NCBI RefSeq assembly: GCF_003054175.1
Contig: NZ_QBKN01000003.1
Span: forward strand, 62,001 to 126,000
Direction: 5' to 3'
DNA: 64,000 bases
Source of the DNA: Allosediminivita pacifica
GTDB taxonomy: Bacteria; Pseudomonadota; Alphaproteobacteria; Rhodobacterales; Rhodobacteraceae
The notes beneath the pieces were generated by a model. It saw nothing but the letters and a program-made list of their open reading frames with translations, had not been told where the DNA came from and did not search any database. Both the position numbers and the translations under genes were made by a program. This document shows, in pieces, positions 10,181-20,439 of the stretch; positions within the stretch are counted from its first letter, which is position 1, and each line of letters begins with the position of its first letter.

Positions 10181-10184
<4 letters not shown>
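9936..10184 (-). CDS. Small conserved protein, probably DUF6525 family
   Basis: The 82-residue protein begins MSGNLPAALANGRRRGDPM and contains LPEPVRHWAMQAALPWSPRS, which resembles the small DUF6525 proteins of Rhodobacteraceae (from memory, not searched). It is Arg-rich and has no membrane segment. Its ATG overlaps the TGA of zigA by 4 bp (ATGA at 10181-10184), so translation is probably coupled and the protein belongs to the zinc-responsive unit. The function is unknown. The alternative, a shadow frame, is less likely because of the exact overlap and the natural-looking composition. Confidence 0.65.
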
Positions 10185-11380
<1,196 letters not shown>

Positions 11381-11418
11381 GGGGGCCTCCTTGCTCTGGT
11401 GGGTTCCGGGAATCTGTT

Positions 11419-11435
11419 ATGTTATACTATTACAT
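11419..11435. promoter_or_regulatory. Zur-type operator in the zigA/orf109 divergent promoter
   Basis: ATGTTATACTATTACAT differs at one position from the Zur core ATGTTATANTATAACAT described for proteobacteria. Around its central C, seven of eight base pairs are symmetric. It lies 39-55 nt before zigA on the minus strand and 57-73 nt before the small ORF at 11492 on the plus strand, so a single site could control both directions. The surrounding stretch is an AT-rich island in GC-rich DNA. Confidence 0.8.
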
Positions 11436-11491
11436 GCCCCGTCAAGCAGCCACCGCTTGACAGCACGCAGCGCTCCGCCGAAAGGGGCGGG

Positions 11492-11821
11492 ATGAGCGAA
11501 AAGGACAAGAAAAAGCGCCAGCAGGTCTTCACCCTGGTGGTCGAGGTCGGACGCAAGACCGGCGACGGGCTGCCCGACAAGGCCACCGGCGCCGCGCTGA
11601 TCTGCTATGCCTCGGGCGTGAGCGAGGACGAGGCCGTGCGCGAAACCGTGGCGATCCTCAAGCAGGCCGACATGGCCCCGCTTGACGTGACCGGCTACGG
11701 CACCCGCGACGAACGCGTGGCCCAGGGCCACGAGATCGACGCCGACGAAGCCGCCCTCATGGACCGCGCGCTGGCCGAAAACGCCGTCATCGTCGCCCAG
11801 GTGGAGCCCTTCTTCGACTGA
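11492..11821 (+). CDS. Conserved hypothetical protein, unknown function (109 residues)
   Basis: I do not recognise this family. The 109-residue acidic protein starts MSEKDKKKRQQVFTLVVEVG, has a predicted alpha/beta pattern and no membrane segment or cysteine cluster (one Cys). It lies between the Zur-type operator and dapE with AAGGGGCGGG upstream of its ATG. By position it may share zinc regulation with zigA or lead the dapE operon, 72 bp downstream. The composition and codon use look native. Confidence 0.7.
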   Translation: MSEKDKKKRQQVFTLVVEVGRKTGDGLPDKATGAALICYASGVSEDEAVRETVAILKQADMAPLDVTGYGTRDERVAQGHEIDADEAALMDRALAENAVIVAQVEPFFD

Positions 11822-11893
11822 CGCCGATCTGTCGCGTTTGCCAAGCCCACGCCGGCGCGATAGCGATTGGGAGTCCCGCAACAGGAGCCTCCG

Positions 11894-13039
11894 ATGAGCC
11901 TGACCGATCCCGCAGAGCTGACCGCGCGCCTCGTGCGCTGCCCCTCGGTGACCCCCGAGGACGCCGGGGCGCTGACGGTCCTGTCGGAGCTGCTCTCCGA
12001 CGCCGGGTTCGAAGTGTTCGAGGTCAGCCGCGGCGGCATCCGGAACATCTTCGCCCGCTGGGGGGCCAAGGGCGCGAACCGCACGCTGGGCTTCAACGGC
12101 CACACCGATGTCGTGCCCGTCGGCAACCCCGATGACTGGACCCATGATCCCTTCGGCGCCGAAATCCACGACGGCCACATCTACGGGCGCGGCACCGTCG
12201 ACATGAAATCCGGCGTCGCGGCCTTTGCCGCGGCCGCCGTCGATTTCGTCCGCGACACGCCGCCCGAGGGCGCCGTGGTGCTTGCCATCACCGGCGACGA
12301 GGAAGGCGAATCCATCGACGGCACGTGCGCCCTGCTCGACTGGATGGCCGACAACGGCGAAACCATGCAGGCCTGCATCGTTGGCGAACCCTCCTGCCCC
12401 GAAACCTTCGGCGAGATGATCAAGATCGGCCGCCGCGGCGCGCTCACCGCGTGGTTCACCGTGACCGGCGTTCAGGGGCATTCCGCCTACCCGCACAAGG
12501 CGCTGAACCCGATGCCGGCCATGGCCCGCCTGATGGACCGGCTCGCCACGCACGAACTCGACACCGGCACCGATCATTTCGATCCCTCGACGCTGGCGAT
12601 CGTCACCATCGACACCGGCAACCCCGCCAACAACGTCATTCCCGCGCAGACCACCGGCTGCGTGAACATCCGCTTCAGCGACCTGCACACCGGCGCCTCG
12701 CTCGAGCGCTGGCTGACCGAGGAGGCCGCGAAGATCGACGCCGAGTTCGGCACCACGACCGAAGTCCGCTTCCGGCTGTCGGGCGAAAGCTTCCTGACGC
12801 CGCCGGGCGATCTGTCCGACCTGGTGGGCAAGGCGGTCGAGGCCGAAACCGGGATCAGCCCGGTGCTCTCGACCACGGGGGGCACCTCGGATGCGCGCTT
12901 CGTCAAGGATCACTGCCCGGTGGTGGAATTCGGCCTCGTCGGCCAACGCATGCACGCCGTGGACGAACGCGTGCCGGTGGAGCAGGTGCAGCAGCTCAAG
13001 GCGGTCTACACCCGCATCCTGCGAGAGTATTTCGCGTGA
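11894..13039 (+). CDS. dapE: Succinyl-diaminopimelate desuccinylase
   Basis: The 381-residue M20-family metallohydrolase removes succinate from N-succinyl-LL-DAP to give LL-DAP for lysine and peptidoglycan. Visible motifs are GHTDVVPVG (first metal His and catalytic Asp), [10 protein letters not shown] (bridging Asp), TGDEEGES (catalytic and metal Glu) and the C-terminal [15 protein letters not shown] with the last metal His. Two Zn(II) are normally bound. AGGAG lies before the ATG. It heads a run of genes joined by 4-bp GTGA overlaps. Confidence 0.97.
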   Translation: MSLTDPAELTARLVRCPSVTPEDAGALTVLSELLSDAGFEVFEVSRGGIRNIFARWGAKGANRTLGFNGHTDVVPVGNPDDWTHDPFGAEIHDGHIYGRGTVDMKSGVAAFAAAAVDFVRDTPPEGAVVLAITGDEEGESIDGTCALLDWMADNGETMQACIVGEPSCPETFGEMIKIGRRGALTAWFTVTGVQGHSAYPHKALNPMPAMARLMDRLATHELDTGTDHFDPSTLAIVTIDTGNPANNVIPAQTTGCVNIRFSDLHTGASLERWLTEEAAKIDAEFGTTTEVRFRLSGESFLTPPGDLSDLVGKAVEAETGISPVLSTTGGTSDARFVKDHCPVVEFGLVGQRMHAVDERVPVEQVQQLKAVYTRILREYFA

Positions 13040-13458
13040 CCGGGACGGTGGAGATCACCGACGACTTGCCGGCCTGCCATGCCCTTAGGCGCACCGTCTT
13101 CATCGAGGAACAGGGCATTTCCGAGCCCGACGAATGGGACGATCTCGACGCGGATGCCGTGCACCTTCTGGCCCGCATCGACGGGCGGCCCGTGGCCACC
13201 GCACGGCTTCTGCGGGACCACGAGATCGGCAAGATCGGTCGCATCTGCGTGCTCGAAGAGGCCCGCGGCACGGGCCTTGGCGCAGCACTCGTGCGCTTCG
13301 GGCTCGCGCATTTCGAGGCCGATCCCCACATCACCCGTGTCGAGCTGGGCGCGCAGGCCCATGCCGAGGGCTTCTACCGCAAGCTCGGCTTCATTCCCTT
13401 CGGCGATCTCTACGACGACGCGGGCATCCCGCACCGCATGATGCGCTGCACACTGTGA
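13036..13458 (+). CDS. GNAT-family N-acetyltransferase
   Basis: The 140-residue protein has the GNAT acetyl-CoA loop in [13 protein letters not shown] and the C-terminal [18 protein letters not shown] motif, close to ElaA/YjcF-type acetyltransferases. The substrate is unknown. The GTG start at 13036 overlaps the dapE stop by 4 bp and its own stop overlaps the next start in the same way, so the three genes are very likely one operon. Confidence 0.88.
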   Translation: MTGTVEITDDLPACHALRRTVFIEEQGISEPDEWDDLDADAVHLLARIDGRPVATARLLRDHEIGKIGRICVLEEARGTGLGAALVRFGLAHFEADPHITRVELGAQAHAEGFYRKLGFIPFGDLYDDAGIPHRMMRCTL

Positions 13459-14042
13459 CCCGCACCCTGATCGTCATGGTGAAAGAGCCCCGTCCGGGCC
13501 GCGTGAAAACCCGTCTGGGGCGCGAGATCGGGCATGTGGCGGCAACCTGGTGGTTCCGTCACCAGCTCCGCTCCCTGCTTCGCCGCCTGCGCGATCCGCG
13601 CTGGGATCTGGTGCTGGCTGTGGCACCCGATACCGCCGTGCTTTCACCTGTCTGGCCCTCGGACCTGCCGCGCGTCGCGCAGGGGGCCGGTGATCTCGGC
13701 GCGCGCATGGCGCGGGCCATGCGCAGCGCCCCGCCGGGGCCGGTCTGCGTCGTCGGAGCCGATATTCCCGGCATCACCCCCGCCCGAGTCTGGGCGGCCT
13801 TCCGCGCCATGGGCGGGCACGACGCGGTCTTCGGCCCTGGCGAGGATGGCGGCTACTGGCTCGTCGGGCTCCCCCACGGCAGACGGGTGCCGCAGGGCAT
13901 GTTCGCAGGCGTGCGCTGGTCCACAGAACACGCGCTGGCCGACAGCGTCGCCTCTTTGGGCGGTGCGCGGGTGGCCTATGCCGAGGTTCTGGGCGACGTG
14001 GACACCGCCGCCGATCTGTCCCGCGTCGCGGGACAGTCCTAA
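13455..14042 (+). CDS. DUF2064 / TIGR04282-type nucleotidyl- or glycosyltransferase
   Basis: The 195-residue protein has a GT-A-like fold with VMVKEPRPGRVKTRLG at the N-terminus, VVGADIPGITP in the middle and FGPGEDGGYWLVGL. These are the marks of DUF2064 (TIGR04282), some members of which are annotated as arsenosugar biosynthesis glycosyltransferases. The exact substrate is not evident and no arsenic genes are nearby. The GTG start overlaps the upstream stop by 4 bp. Confidence 0.8.
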   Translation: MTRTLIVMVKEPRPGRVKTRLGREIGHVAATWWFRHQLRSLLRRLRDPRWDLVLAVAPDTAVLSPVWPSDLPRVAQGAGDLGARMARAMRSAPPGPVCVVGADIPGITPARVWAAFRAMGGHDAVFGPGEDGGYWLVGLPHGRRVPQGMFAGVRWSTEHALADSVASLGGARVAYAEVLGDVDTAADLSRVAGQS

Positions 14043-14047
14043 TAGAT

Positions 14048-14110
14048 GGTTAAACCTCCCACTTAAGATATTGATTTTATTGCATCGAAAGGATGTCCCG
14101 GCCCGGGACA
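14048..14110. repeat. Composite palindromic intergenic element, copy 1
   Basis: The gap before rnr contains, in order, GGTTAAACC (14048), TTAAGATAT (14063-14071), TATTGATT, a 14-nt spacer, and GGATGTCCCGGCCCGGGACA, whose core TGTCCCGGCCCGGGACA (14094-14110) is a perfect palindrome with 8-nt arms. The reverse complement of the same blocks with the same 14-nt spacer occurs at 26993-27067. It may be a dispersed repeat or a regulator site. Confidence 0.75.
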
Positions 14111-14201
14111 CCTCTCTGTCCCTCCCCGCTCCCTTTCCGACGGCGCCCCGCCCCCTAGGTTTCCCGATGACGCCACCCCGGACCCGTGCTACGCGAGGAT
14201 C

Positions 14202-16508
14202 ATGTCCAGCTTGCCCACAAAACAGGATATCCTCGACTGGATCTCCGAGAACCCGACCCTCACCTCGAAGCGTGACATCGCCAAGGCCTTCGGGATCAAG
14301 GGCGCTGCCCGCATCGACCTCAAGCGCGTCCTCAAGGAGCTCGAGTCCGAGGGCCACCTCGAGAAGCGCAAGAAGACCTACCGCGACCCCGACCGCCTGC
14401 CGCCGGTGAGCGTCCTGCAGGTCAAGGCCCCTGACGACAATGGCGACCTCTACGCCCAGCCGCTCGAATGGCACGGCGAGGGGGTGGAGCCCGTGGTCCT
14501 CCTGATCCCCCGCAACACCGACCCTGCGCTCGGCGAAGGCGACCGCATCCTCGCCCGCCTCCAGGTCGTGCACGAAGAGGATCACAACTACGAGGCCCGC
14601 CTGATCCGCAGGATCGGCAACAGCCCCCAGAAGGTCGTCGGCATCTTCCGCAAGGGCGCCGAGGGCGGCCGGATCATGCCTATCGACAAGGGCTCGGACA
14701 AGGAATGGACCGTCGCCCCCGACGCCACCGGCGGCGCGCAGGAGGGCGAACTGGTCGAGGCCGAACAGGCCAGTCCCCGCAACACCCGCATGGGCCTGCC
14801 CAAGGCCCGCATCGTCATGCGCCTGGGCGATCCCACGGCCCCCCGCGCCGTCTCGCTGATCGCGATCCACCAGCACGGAATCCCCGACGACTTCCCCGCG
14901 GAAGTCGTGGCCGAGGCCGACCGCATGAAGCCCGCGGGCCTCAAAGGCCGCACCGACCTGCGTGAGCTGCCTCTGGTCACCATCGACCCTAGCGACGCCC
15001 GCGACCACGACGACGCCGTCTTTGCCGAGCCTGACGAAGACCCCAACAACGAGGGCGGCTTCGTCATCTGGGTCGCCATCGCCGACGTGGCCTATTACGT
15101 CCGCCCCGGATCGCAACTCGATCACGAGGCCCGCAAACGCGGCAACTCCAGCTATTTCCCCGACCGGGTCGTGCCCATGCTGCCCGACCGGCTCTCGGGC
15201 GATCTCTGTTCCCTCCACGAAGGCGTGCCGCGCGCCTGTATCGTCGCGCGCATCCGCATCGACGCCGACGGCAACAAGCTGGGCCAGAAATTCCACCGCG
15301 CCCTCATGCGCTCGCCCGCCTCGCTGACCTATCAGCAGGTGCAGGCGGCCATGGATGGCGAGCCCGACGACAAGACCGGCCCGCTGCTCGAACCGGTCAT
15401 CAAGCCGCTCTACGACGCCTATGCCGCGCTCAAGGCCGCGCGCGGCCGCCGCCAACCGCTCGACCTCGACCTGCCTGAGCGCAGGATCGTGCTCGACGAG
15501 GACGGGACGGTGAAATCCGTCGACTTCACCGACCGGCTCGATGCCCACAAGCTGATCGAGGAATTCATGGTGCTGGCCAACGTGGCCGCAGCCGACACGC
15601 TCATCGCCAAGGACGTGCCGCTGCTATTCCGCGTCCACGAGGAGCCGCCGCAGGACAAGCTCGAAAGCCTGCGCGACACCGCCGAGGTGGCCGGTCTGAC
15701 GCTCCCCAAGGGGCAGGTGCTCAAGACCGCGCACCTGAACAAGCTGCTGCACGACGCCGCCGGCAAGGAGGATGCCGAGCTCATCAACATCGCCACGCTG
15801 CGGTCGATGACGCAGGCCTACTACAGCCCCAAGAACTTCGGCCACTTCGGTCTCGCGCTGCAGAACTATGCCCACTTTACCTCGCCCATCCGCCGCTACG
15901 CGGACCTCATCGTGCACCGCGCGCTGATCACCGCGCATCACTGGAGTGACGACGGGCTGAGCGAGATGGACGTGGAAAAGCTGGAGGCGACGGGCAACCA
16001 GATCTCGGACACCGAGCGCCGCTCGATGCTGGCCGAGCGGGACACGACGGACCGTTACCTTGCCGCCTATCTGTCGGACCGGGTCGGCGCCGAGTTCACG
16101 GGCCGCATCAGCGGCATCGCCAAGTTCGGCGTTTTCGTGAAGCTGGACGAGACCGGCGCCGACGGGCTGGTGCCGATCTCGACGCTGGGGCGCGAGTTTT
16201 TCCACTTCGACCGGGACAGCGGCACGCTCATGGGTGCCGACAGCGGCCGGATCATTGCCCTTGGCCAGCGGGCCCGGGTCAAGTTGATCGAGGCCGCGCC
16301 GGTGACCGGCGGCATCGCCTTCGAGATGCTCGAGATCGAGGACGACAAGATCCCCGCCGGCGGCCGCCCGTCGCGCGGCAAGGGACGGGGCAAGGGCGGG
16401 CCGCCCCGCAAGCCCGGCACCTCCCCTCGCCGCAAGCCGGCGCAGGCCAAACGCAAGGATGCCAAGACCAAGCGCAAGGTCACGCGCCAGAAGCGCTCAA
16501 AGATCTAG
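14202..16508 (+). CDS. rnr: Ribonuclease R (3'-5' exoribonuclease)
   Basis: The 768-residue RNase II/RNB-family enzyme degrades structured RNA processively and helps in rRNA quality control and trans-translation. An N-terminal winged-helix domain (residues 1-70) and cold-shock OB regions precede the RNB domain with the catalytic Asp cluster in DPSDARDHDDAVF and the LCSLHEGVPRACIVAR stretch. A C-terminal S1 domain (about 625-705) ends in a strongly basic Lys/Arg tail (about 710-768), as usual for RNase R but not RNase II. It is monocistronic. Confidence 0.96.
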   Translation: MSSLPTKQDILDWISENPTLTSKRDIAKAFGIKGAARIDLKRVLKELESEGHLEKRKKTYRDPDRLPPVSVLQVKAPDDNGDLYAQPLEWHGEGVEPVVLLIPRNTDPALGEGDRILARLQVVHEEDHNYEARLIRRIGNSPQKVVGIFRKGAEGGRIMPIDKGSDKEWTVAPDATGGAQEGELVEAEQASPRNTRMGLPKARIVMRLGDPTAPRAVSLIAIHQHGIPDDFPAEVVAEADRMKPAGLKGRTDLRELPLVTIDPSDARDHDDAVFAEPDEDPNNEGGFVIWVAIADVAYYVRPGSQLDHEARKRGNSSYFPDRVVPMLPDRLSGDLCSLHEGVPRACIVARIRIDADGNKLGQKFHRALMRSPASLTYQQVQAAMDGEPDDKTGPLLEPVIKPLYDAYAALKAARGRRQPLDLDLPERRIVLDEDGTVKSVDFTDRLDAHKLIEEFMVLANVAAADTLIAKDVPLLFRVHEEPPQDKLESLRDTAEVAGLTLPKGQVLKTAHLNKLLHDAAGKEDAELINIATLRSMTQAYYSPKNFGHFGLALQNYAHFTSPIRRYADLIVHRALITAHHWSDDGLSEMDVEKLEATGNQISDTERRSMLAERDTTDRYLAAYLSDRVGAEFTGRISGIAKFGVFVKLDETGADGLVPISTLGREFFHFDRDSGTLMGADSGRIIALGQRARVKLIEAAPVTGGIAFEMLEIEDDKIPAGGRPSRGKGRGKGGPPRKPGTSPRRKPAQAKRKDAKTKRKVTRQKRSKI

Positions 16509-16510
16509 CT

Positions 16511-17224
16511 TCAGGCAGGCTGCATGAGTGGTGCGTAAAGCGCCGCCCGACCGCGTTCGATATAATCCATCAGCCGGCGGTCCTCCCTAAGCGCCCGGCG
16601 CAGCCGCGTGTCCGCCGGCAGGTGGTCGATCCCGCTGAGGATCGCGAGAACCGAGGCATCGGCCAGGCAGGGCGTCTCGCCGAAGAGGAACCGGTGACCT
16701 TCGCCAAGGGCGCTCAGCGCCGCGAGGTCGGTGGAGAGATAGGCCTGCCGGTCCGCGTCGGAGAATCGCGCGATCCCCTGCCAGTGCAGGCCCGCACGCA
16801 CGGCGTCGCGTGCCCCTTGGGCCACGGTCTCGCGCTTCTCCTCGGGCACTCCGGAAAAGACGATCGGCATGAAGGCCTGCCAGCCGGCCTCATCCACCCA
16901 GCGATCATGGACAAGACCAAGACGCAGGTGCTCTTCCGCGAGGCGCAGGGCAAGGTGGGCCTTGGCGCGGCCCTCTGCATCGCGCCCCGGATAGAGATCG
17001 ATGCCCTGCGCCTCGAGCCAGTCAGCCATCAGGTTGCTGTCGGGAATGAGGCCGTCGTCGGTCTTCAGCACCGGCAGCTTTCCCAGCGGCATCGCAGCCA
17101 GATCGAAGGTAAGCTCGGGCTTCCAGTCCAAGCCCGCCATCTGCAGCAGACACATGGCCTTGGTGCAGAAGGGGCTGAGGCTGGGCTCGCCGAGACTGGC
17201 GGGAAAGGTGAGAAGGGTCAGCAT
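16511..17224 (-). CDS. Glutathione S-transferase family protein
   Basis: The 237-residue protein has an N-terminal thioredoxin-like domain (MLTLLTFPASLGEPSLSPFC) with the GST G-site pattern KLPVLKTDDGLIPDSNL and an all-helical C-terminal domain. The substrate is unknown. I chose the ATG at 17224, preceded by AGGAG; the longer frame from 17257 adds 11 unlikely residues. It is divergent from a WYL/YafY-type regulator across an 88-bp gap, which suggests that regulator controls it. Confidence 0.85.
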   Translation of the reverse strand: MLTLLTFPASLGEPSLSPFCTKAMCLLQMAGLDWKPELTFDLAAMPLGKLPVLKTDDGLIPDSNLMADWLEAQGIDLYPGRDAEGRAKAHLALRLAEEHLRLGLVHDRWVDEAGWQAFMPIVFSGVPEEKRETVAQGARDAVRAGLHWQGIARFSDADRQAYLSTDLAALSALGEGHRFLFGETPCLADASVLAILSGIDHLPADTRLRRALREDRRLMDYIERGRAALYAPLMQPA

Positions 17225-17312
17225 GGTGGGCTCCTGTGGCCGGGTTGGATCGGCCATGATGTGCCACGTCCTCCTGTCAAGTATTGTCGGGATGGGGCAT
17301 CATCGTCTCATC

Positions 17313-18020
17313 ATGAGCCGCACCGAACGCCTGTTCCGCCTGATGGATGCCCTGCGTCACCTACCACCGCCGGTGACGGCTGCTCAGCTTGGCCAAGAGC
17401 TGGGCGTTTCGGAGCGCACGCTCTACCGCGATATCGAGGTCTTGCGGGGTCAGGGCGCTGTGATCGACGGTGCCGCGGGCTATGGCTACCGGCTGATCGA
17501 GGATTCCAGCCTTCCGCCGCAGAGCTTTGCCGAGGACGAGATCGAGGCGCTGGTACTCGGCCTGCGCGAGGTCGCCGCGCTAGGGGATCCCGCGCTGGCC
17601 AAGGCGGCGCGCCGCGCCCACGCCAAACTGCGGGCCCGCCTGCCGGAACGGCAGGCGCACCGGTTGCGGCATGCGGTGCTCACGGCCCATCGGTTCCAGC
17701 CGCCGCTGGCGCCCACCGTGGACGCCGCCGCCCTGCGCAAGGCCTGCTGGGACGAACACACGGTGACCTTCGCCTATTCCGACAAACACGGGCAGGACAC
17801 CCGGCGCGACGTCCGGCCGCTGTCGATCCTACTGATGGACCGCAGCCACTGTCTGCTGGCCTGGTGCTGCCTGCGCGAGGATTTCCGGGCCTTCCGGTTG
17901 GACCGAATGACGGATCTCGAGGTCACGGGCACGTCCTTCCGGCCCTGCCGCGTGCCGCTTCTCCGCGAATTCCAAGAAAAACTGCGCGCCGAAACCAAGC
18001 TGTCCGGCGACGCCTTCTGA
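17313..18020 (+). CDS. YafY-type transcriptional regulator (HTH + WYL domain)
   Basis: The 235-residue protein has an N-terminal DeoR-like HTH (VTAAQLGQELGVSERTLYRD, residues about 20-40) and a C-terminal WYL domain (residues about 135-215) with DVRPLSILLMDRSHCLLAWC and a conserved EDFRAFRLDRM segment. WYL regulators sense small ligands or nucleic acids. Its divergence from the GST gene points to local control of that gene. The spacing to the downstream convergent gene is 6 bp. Confidence 0.88.
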   Translation: MSRTERLFRLMDALRHLPPPVTAAQLGQELGVSERTLYRDIEVLRGQGAVIDGAAGYGYRLIEDSSLPPQSFAEDEIEALVLGLREVAALGDPALAKAARRAHAKLRARLPERQAHRLRHAVLTAHRFQPPLAPTVDAAALRKACWDEHTVTFAYSDKHGQDTRRDVRPLSILLMDRSHCLLAWCCLREDFRAFRLDRMTDLEVTGTSFRPCRVPLLREFQEKLRAETKLSGDAF

Positions 18021-18026
18021 GAGATG

Positions 18027-18887
18027 TCAGAGCCGCGACAGCAGTTCGGTCTTCTTGGACTGGAACTCGTCGTCGCTGAGGATGCCGCGCGCGTGCAGAT
18101 CGGCGAGCTTTTCGATCCGGCCGAAGATGTCGTCCTCGGTAGGCGACTGTGACGGGGGTGGGGCCTGGGGGGACTGCCAGGGTTGCTCCGGCTGCAACGG
18201 CTGCGGTGGCGCTTCGGGGGTGGGGGAATTGCCCTGCTGATCGGGCTGCCCGGAGGGCTGCCCGCCATCACCGGCGCCCTGGACCACAGGTAGATTGGCC
18301 ACGCTGACGAGCCCATACTGGCTGGTGAAGGTCAGCGTCTGGTCGCCGCGCTGAGCCTGCCCGATGCCGCCGATATTGTGGTCGCCGGTGTCGTAGACGG
18401 TGACGCGGCCGTTGTCCGAAATGGCCAGCCGGCGCGCCTGCGGGAAGATGGCATAGCGCATGTTGTTCTGGCTTCCCTGCGAGGCGGGCTGCCCGAGTTC
18501 GGACGGCCAGCCGCGGTTCATCCCCATCCCGGAAGAGGCATAGCTGACACCGCTGCTGCCGCCCTGCCACTGCTGCTGGCCGGAGGAAACCTGCGGCTGC
18601 GGGACGGGCGCAAAAAGCGTCCGGTTCGACAACGCTCCCGAGACGTCGTTGCAGAGCGAATCCACGCGCGCTTTCAGGCCGTTGTTGAACATGTCTCCGA
18701 TCATGATCATCCCGCCCATGGACCACTGGCCCATGCCGCCGAATTCGTGGTGCCCGAACTGCGCCTGACGGCCACCGCCGGACCAGACTGCACGCAACAT
18801 GTGCTCCACCGCGTCCTGTGAAAAGCCGTGCCGCTGAGAGAGCTCTGAAATCAGCGCCCGCCCCTCGTCGTTCAGTTGCTGATGCAT
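18027..18887 (-). CDS. SHOCT-domain protein of unknown function
   Basis: The 286-residue protein has a helical N-terminal part (MHQQLNDEGRALISELSQRH), a Gly/Met/Ser/Gln-rich middle (residues 65-150), a beta-rich central region, a Pro/Gln-rich linker (about 215-250) and a C-terminal SHOCT motif (IEKLADLHARGILSDDEFQ, about 257-286). SHOCT motifs often sit at the ends of membrane-associated or oligomerising proteins; no enzymatic role is apparent. The ATG at 18887 has GAAGGA upstream; the extended frame to 19013 looks non-coding. Confidence 0.8.
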   Translation of the reverse strand: MHQQLNDEGRALISELSQRHGFSQDAVEHMLRAVWSGGGRQAQFGHHEFGGMGQWSMGGMIMIGDMFNNGLKARVDSLCNDVSGALSNRTLFAPVPQPQVSSGQQQWQGGSSGVSYASSGMGMNRGWPSELGQPASQGSQNNMRYAIFPQARRLAISDNGRVTVYDTGDHNIGGIGQAQRGDQTLTFTSQYGLVSVANLPVVQGAGDGGQPSGQPDQQGNSPTPEAPPQPLQPEQPWQSPQAPPPSQSPTEDDIFGRIEKLADLHARGILSDDEFQSKKTELLSRL

Positions 18888-19030
18888 GGACCGGTCCTTC
18901 CCGAAAACGCGCTGCGGAATGGCAACGCGATTCGCCGGCACATTGCCAGCGCTGAATCGCAATGGCCGCTTCGCGCGAAAGGTTGCAGGAATTCTGCCGG
19001 GCGGGATCACCACGCTTTCCCGAGCGCACG

Positions 19031-19059
19031 TTTTGCAGTAGTTTTAACCAAAATATAAT
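19031..19059 (+). promoter_or_regulatory. Probable sigma-70 promoter of the mltB-like gene
   Basis: TATAAT is present exactly at 19054-19059, 25 nt before the ATG, in a local AT-rich patch. TTTTGC at 19031-19036 gives a 17-nt spacing but is a poor -35; TTGCAG two bases later gives 15 nt. The short leader contains CAGGA as the ribosome-binding site. Confidence 0.5.
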
Positions 19060-19083
19060 GAGCAGCAGAGCAGGATTCAGGCC

Positions 19084-20436
19084 ATGGTCACGCGCTATCT
19101 GGCGGCATCTGCCGTCTTGTCCAGCATCGCCCTCGCGGCCGCCGCCGAAAGCCCGCAGCGTTCGCTGCGTCCGGTGGAGCGTCCCGGCGCGGTATCCTCC
19201 GCAGCGCCAGAGGTTGTCACCCGCGCCGCAACGGTCCTGTTGCCCAAGCAGGCAGCGCCCGGGCTTTCGCTTCGCCCGGAGGTGCGGCCGACCGAACTGG
19301 CCGCGCCCGGCGGGGAAACGCCCGGCTTTGCCGCCTGGATCCGCGATTTCCGCCCCCGGGCGCTGCGTCAGGGCATCAGCCCTTCGACCTTCGACCGGGC
19401 CTTTGCCGGCGTCCGCTTTGATCCCGATGTGGTGCGTCGCGACAGCAGCCAGGCCGAATTCGTCAAGCCGATCTGGGACTACCTCGACAGTGCCGCCTCT
19501 GATGCGCGCGTGCGCAACGGGCGCGAGGCGCTGCAGCGGCACGCCGACCTCATGAACCGGATCGAGGCGCGCTACGGTGTCGAGAAGGAAGTCGTGGCCG
19601 CCGTCTGGGGGCTGGAAACCGCCTACGGCACCTTCCGCGGCAGCGAACCGGTCATCGGCTCCATGGCCTCGCTCGCCTACGAGGGCCGGCGCCGCGCCTT
19701 CTTCGAGGAGCAGCTGGTCGCCGCGCTGAAGATCCTCGAACAGGGGCACACAACGCCCGCGAATCTCAAGGGCTCCTGGGCCGGGGCCATGGGGCACACG
19801 CAGTTCATGCCGACCTCCTTCCATGCGCTGGCGGTGGATTTCACCGGAGACGGGCGCCGCGACATCTGGAGCGACAACCCCGCCGACGCGCTGGCCTCGA
19901 CCGCGCATTACCTGGCCGAACATGGCTGGAAGAAGGGCCAGCCCTGGGGGGTCGAGGTGCAGCTTCCGCGCGGCTTCGACTACAGCATGGCCCGCCGGGA
20001 CGTGCACCGCATGCCAAGCCAATGGGCGCGGTTGGGCATTCGCGACATGAATGGCAACCCGGTGCGCGACTACGGGCAGGCCTCGGTCCTGCTGCCTGCG
20101 GGCGCCCGGGGTGCTGCCTTCCTGATCTTCGACAATTTCGATGCGATCGAACGCTACAACCCCGCCGACGCCTACGTGATCGGCGTCGGGCACCTGTCGG
20201 ACCGGCTGCGAGGCGGCGGGCCGATCCGGGCGGACTGGCCACGGGGCGACCGGAACCTGAAGCGGTCTGAACGCGAAGAGCTGCAGAAGCGCCTGACCGC
20301 GGCGGGCTATGACACCAAGGGGATCGACGGGCGCATCGGCCCGCTGACGATCACCGCGCTACGCCGCTGGCAGGCCGCCAATGGACTGACCCCCGACGGT
20401 TATCCCTCGGTCTCGGTCCTGAGCCGGATGCGCTAG
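19084..20436 (+). CDS. MltB-type lytic murein transglycosylase with peptidoglycan-binding domain
   Basis: The 450-residue exported enzyme cleaves the MurNAc-GlcNAc bond with formation of 1,6-anhydroMurNAc. A signal peptide (residues 1-21, ending LAAAAE) is followed by a linker, an SLT_2 catalytic domain (about 80-370) with the catalytic Glu178 in VWGLETAYGTFRG and the GAMGHTQFMPTSF block, and a PG_binding_1 domain at the C-terminus (about 390-450; DGRIGPLTITALRRWQAANG). There is no lipobox cysteine, so it is probably a soluble periplasmic enzyme rather than a lipoprotein like E. coli MltB. Confidence 0.93.
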   Translation: MVTRYLAASAVLSSIALAAAAESPQRSLRPVERPGAVSSAAPEVVTRAATVLLPKQAAPGLSLRPEVRPTELAAPGGETPGFAAWIRDFRPRALRQGISPSTFDRAFAGVRFDPDVVRRDSSQAEFVKPIWDYLDSAASDARVRNGREALQRHADLMNRIEARYGVEKEVVAAVWGLETAYGTFRGSEPVIGSMASLAYEGRRRAFFEEQLVAALKILEQGHTTPANLKGSWAGAMGHTQFMPTSFHALAVDFTGDGRRDIWSDNPADALASTAHYLAEHGWKKGQPWGVEVQLPRGFDYSMARRDVHRMPSQWARLGIRDMNGNPVRDYGQASVLLPAGARGAAFLIFDNFDAIERYNPADAYVIGVGHLSDRLRGGGPIRADWPRGDRNLKRSEREELQKRLTAAGYDTKGIDGRIGPLTITALRRWQAANGLTPDGYPSVSVLSRMR

Positions 20437-20439
20437 GAC

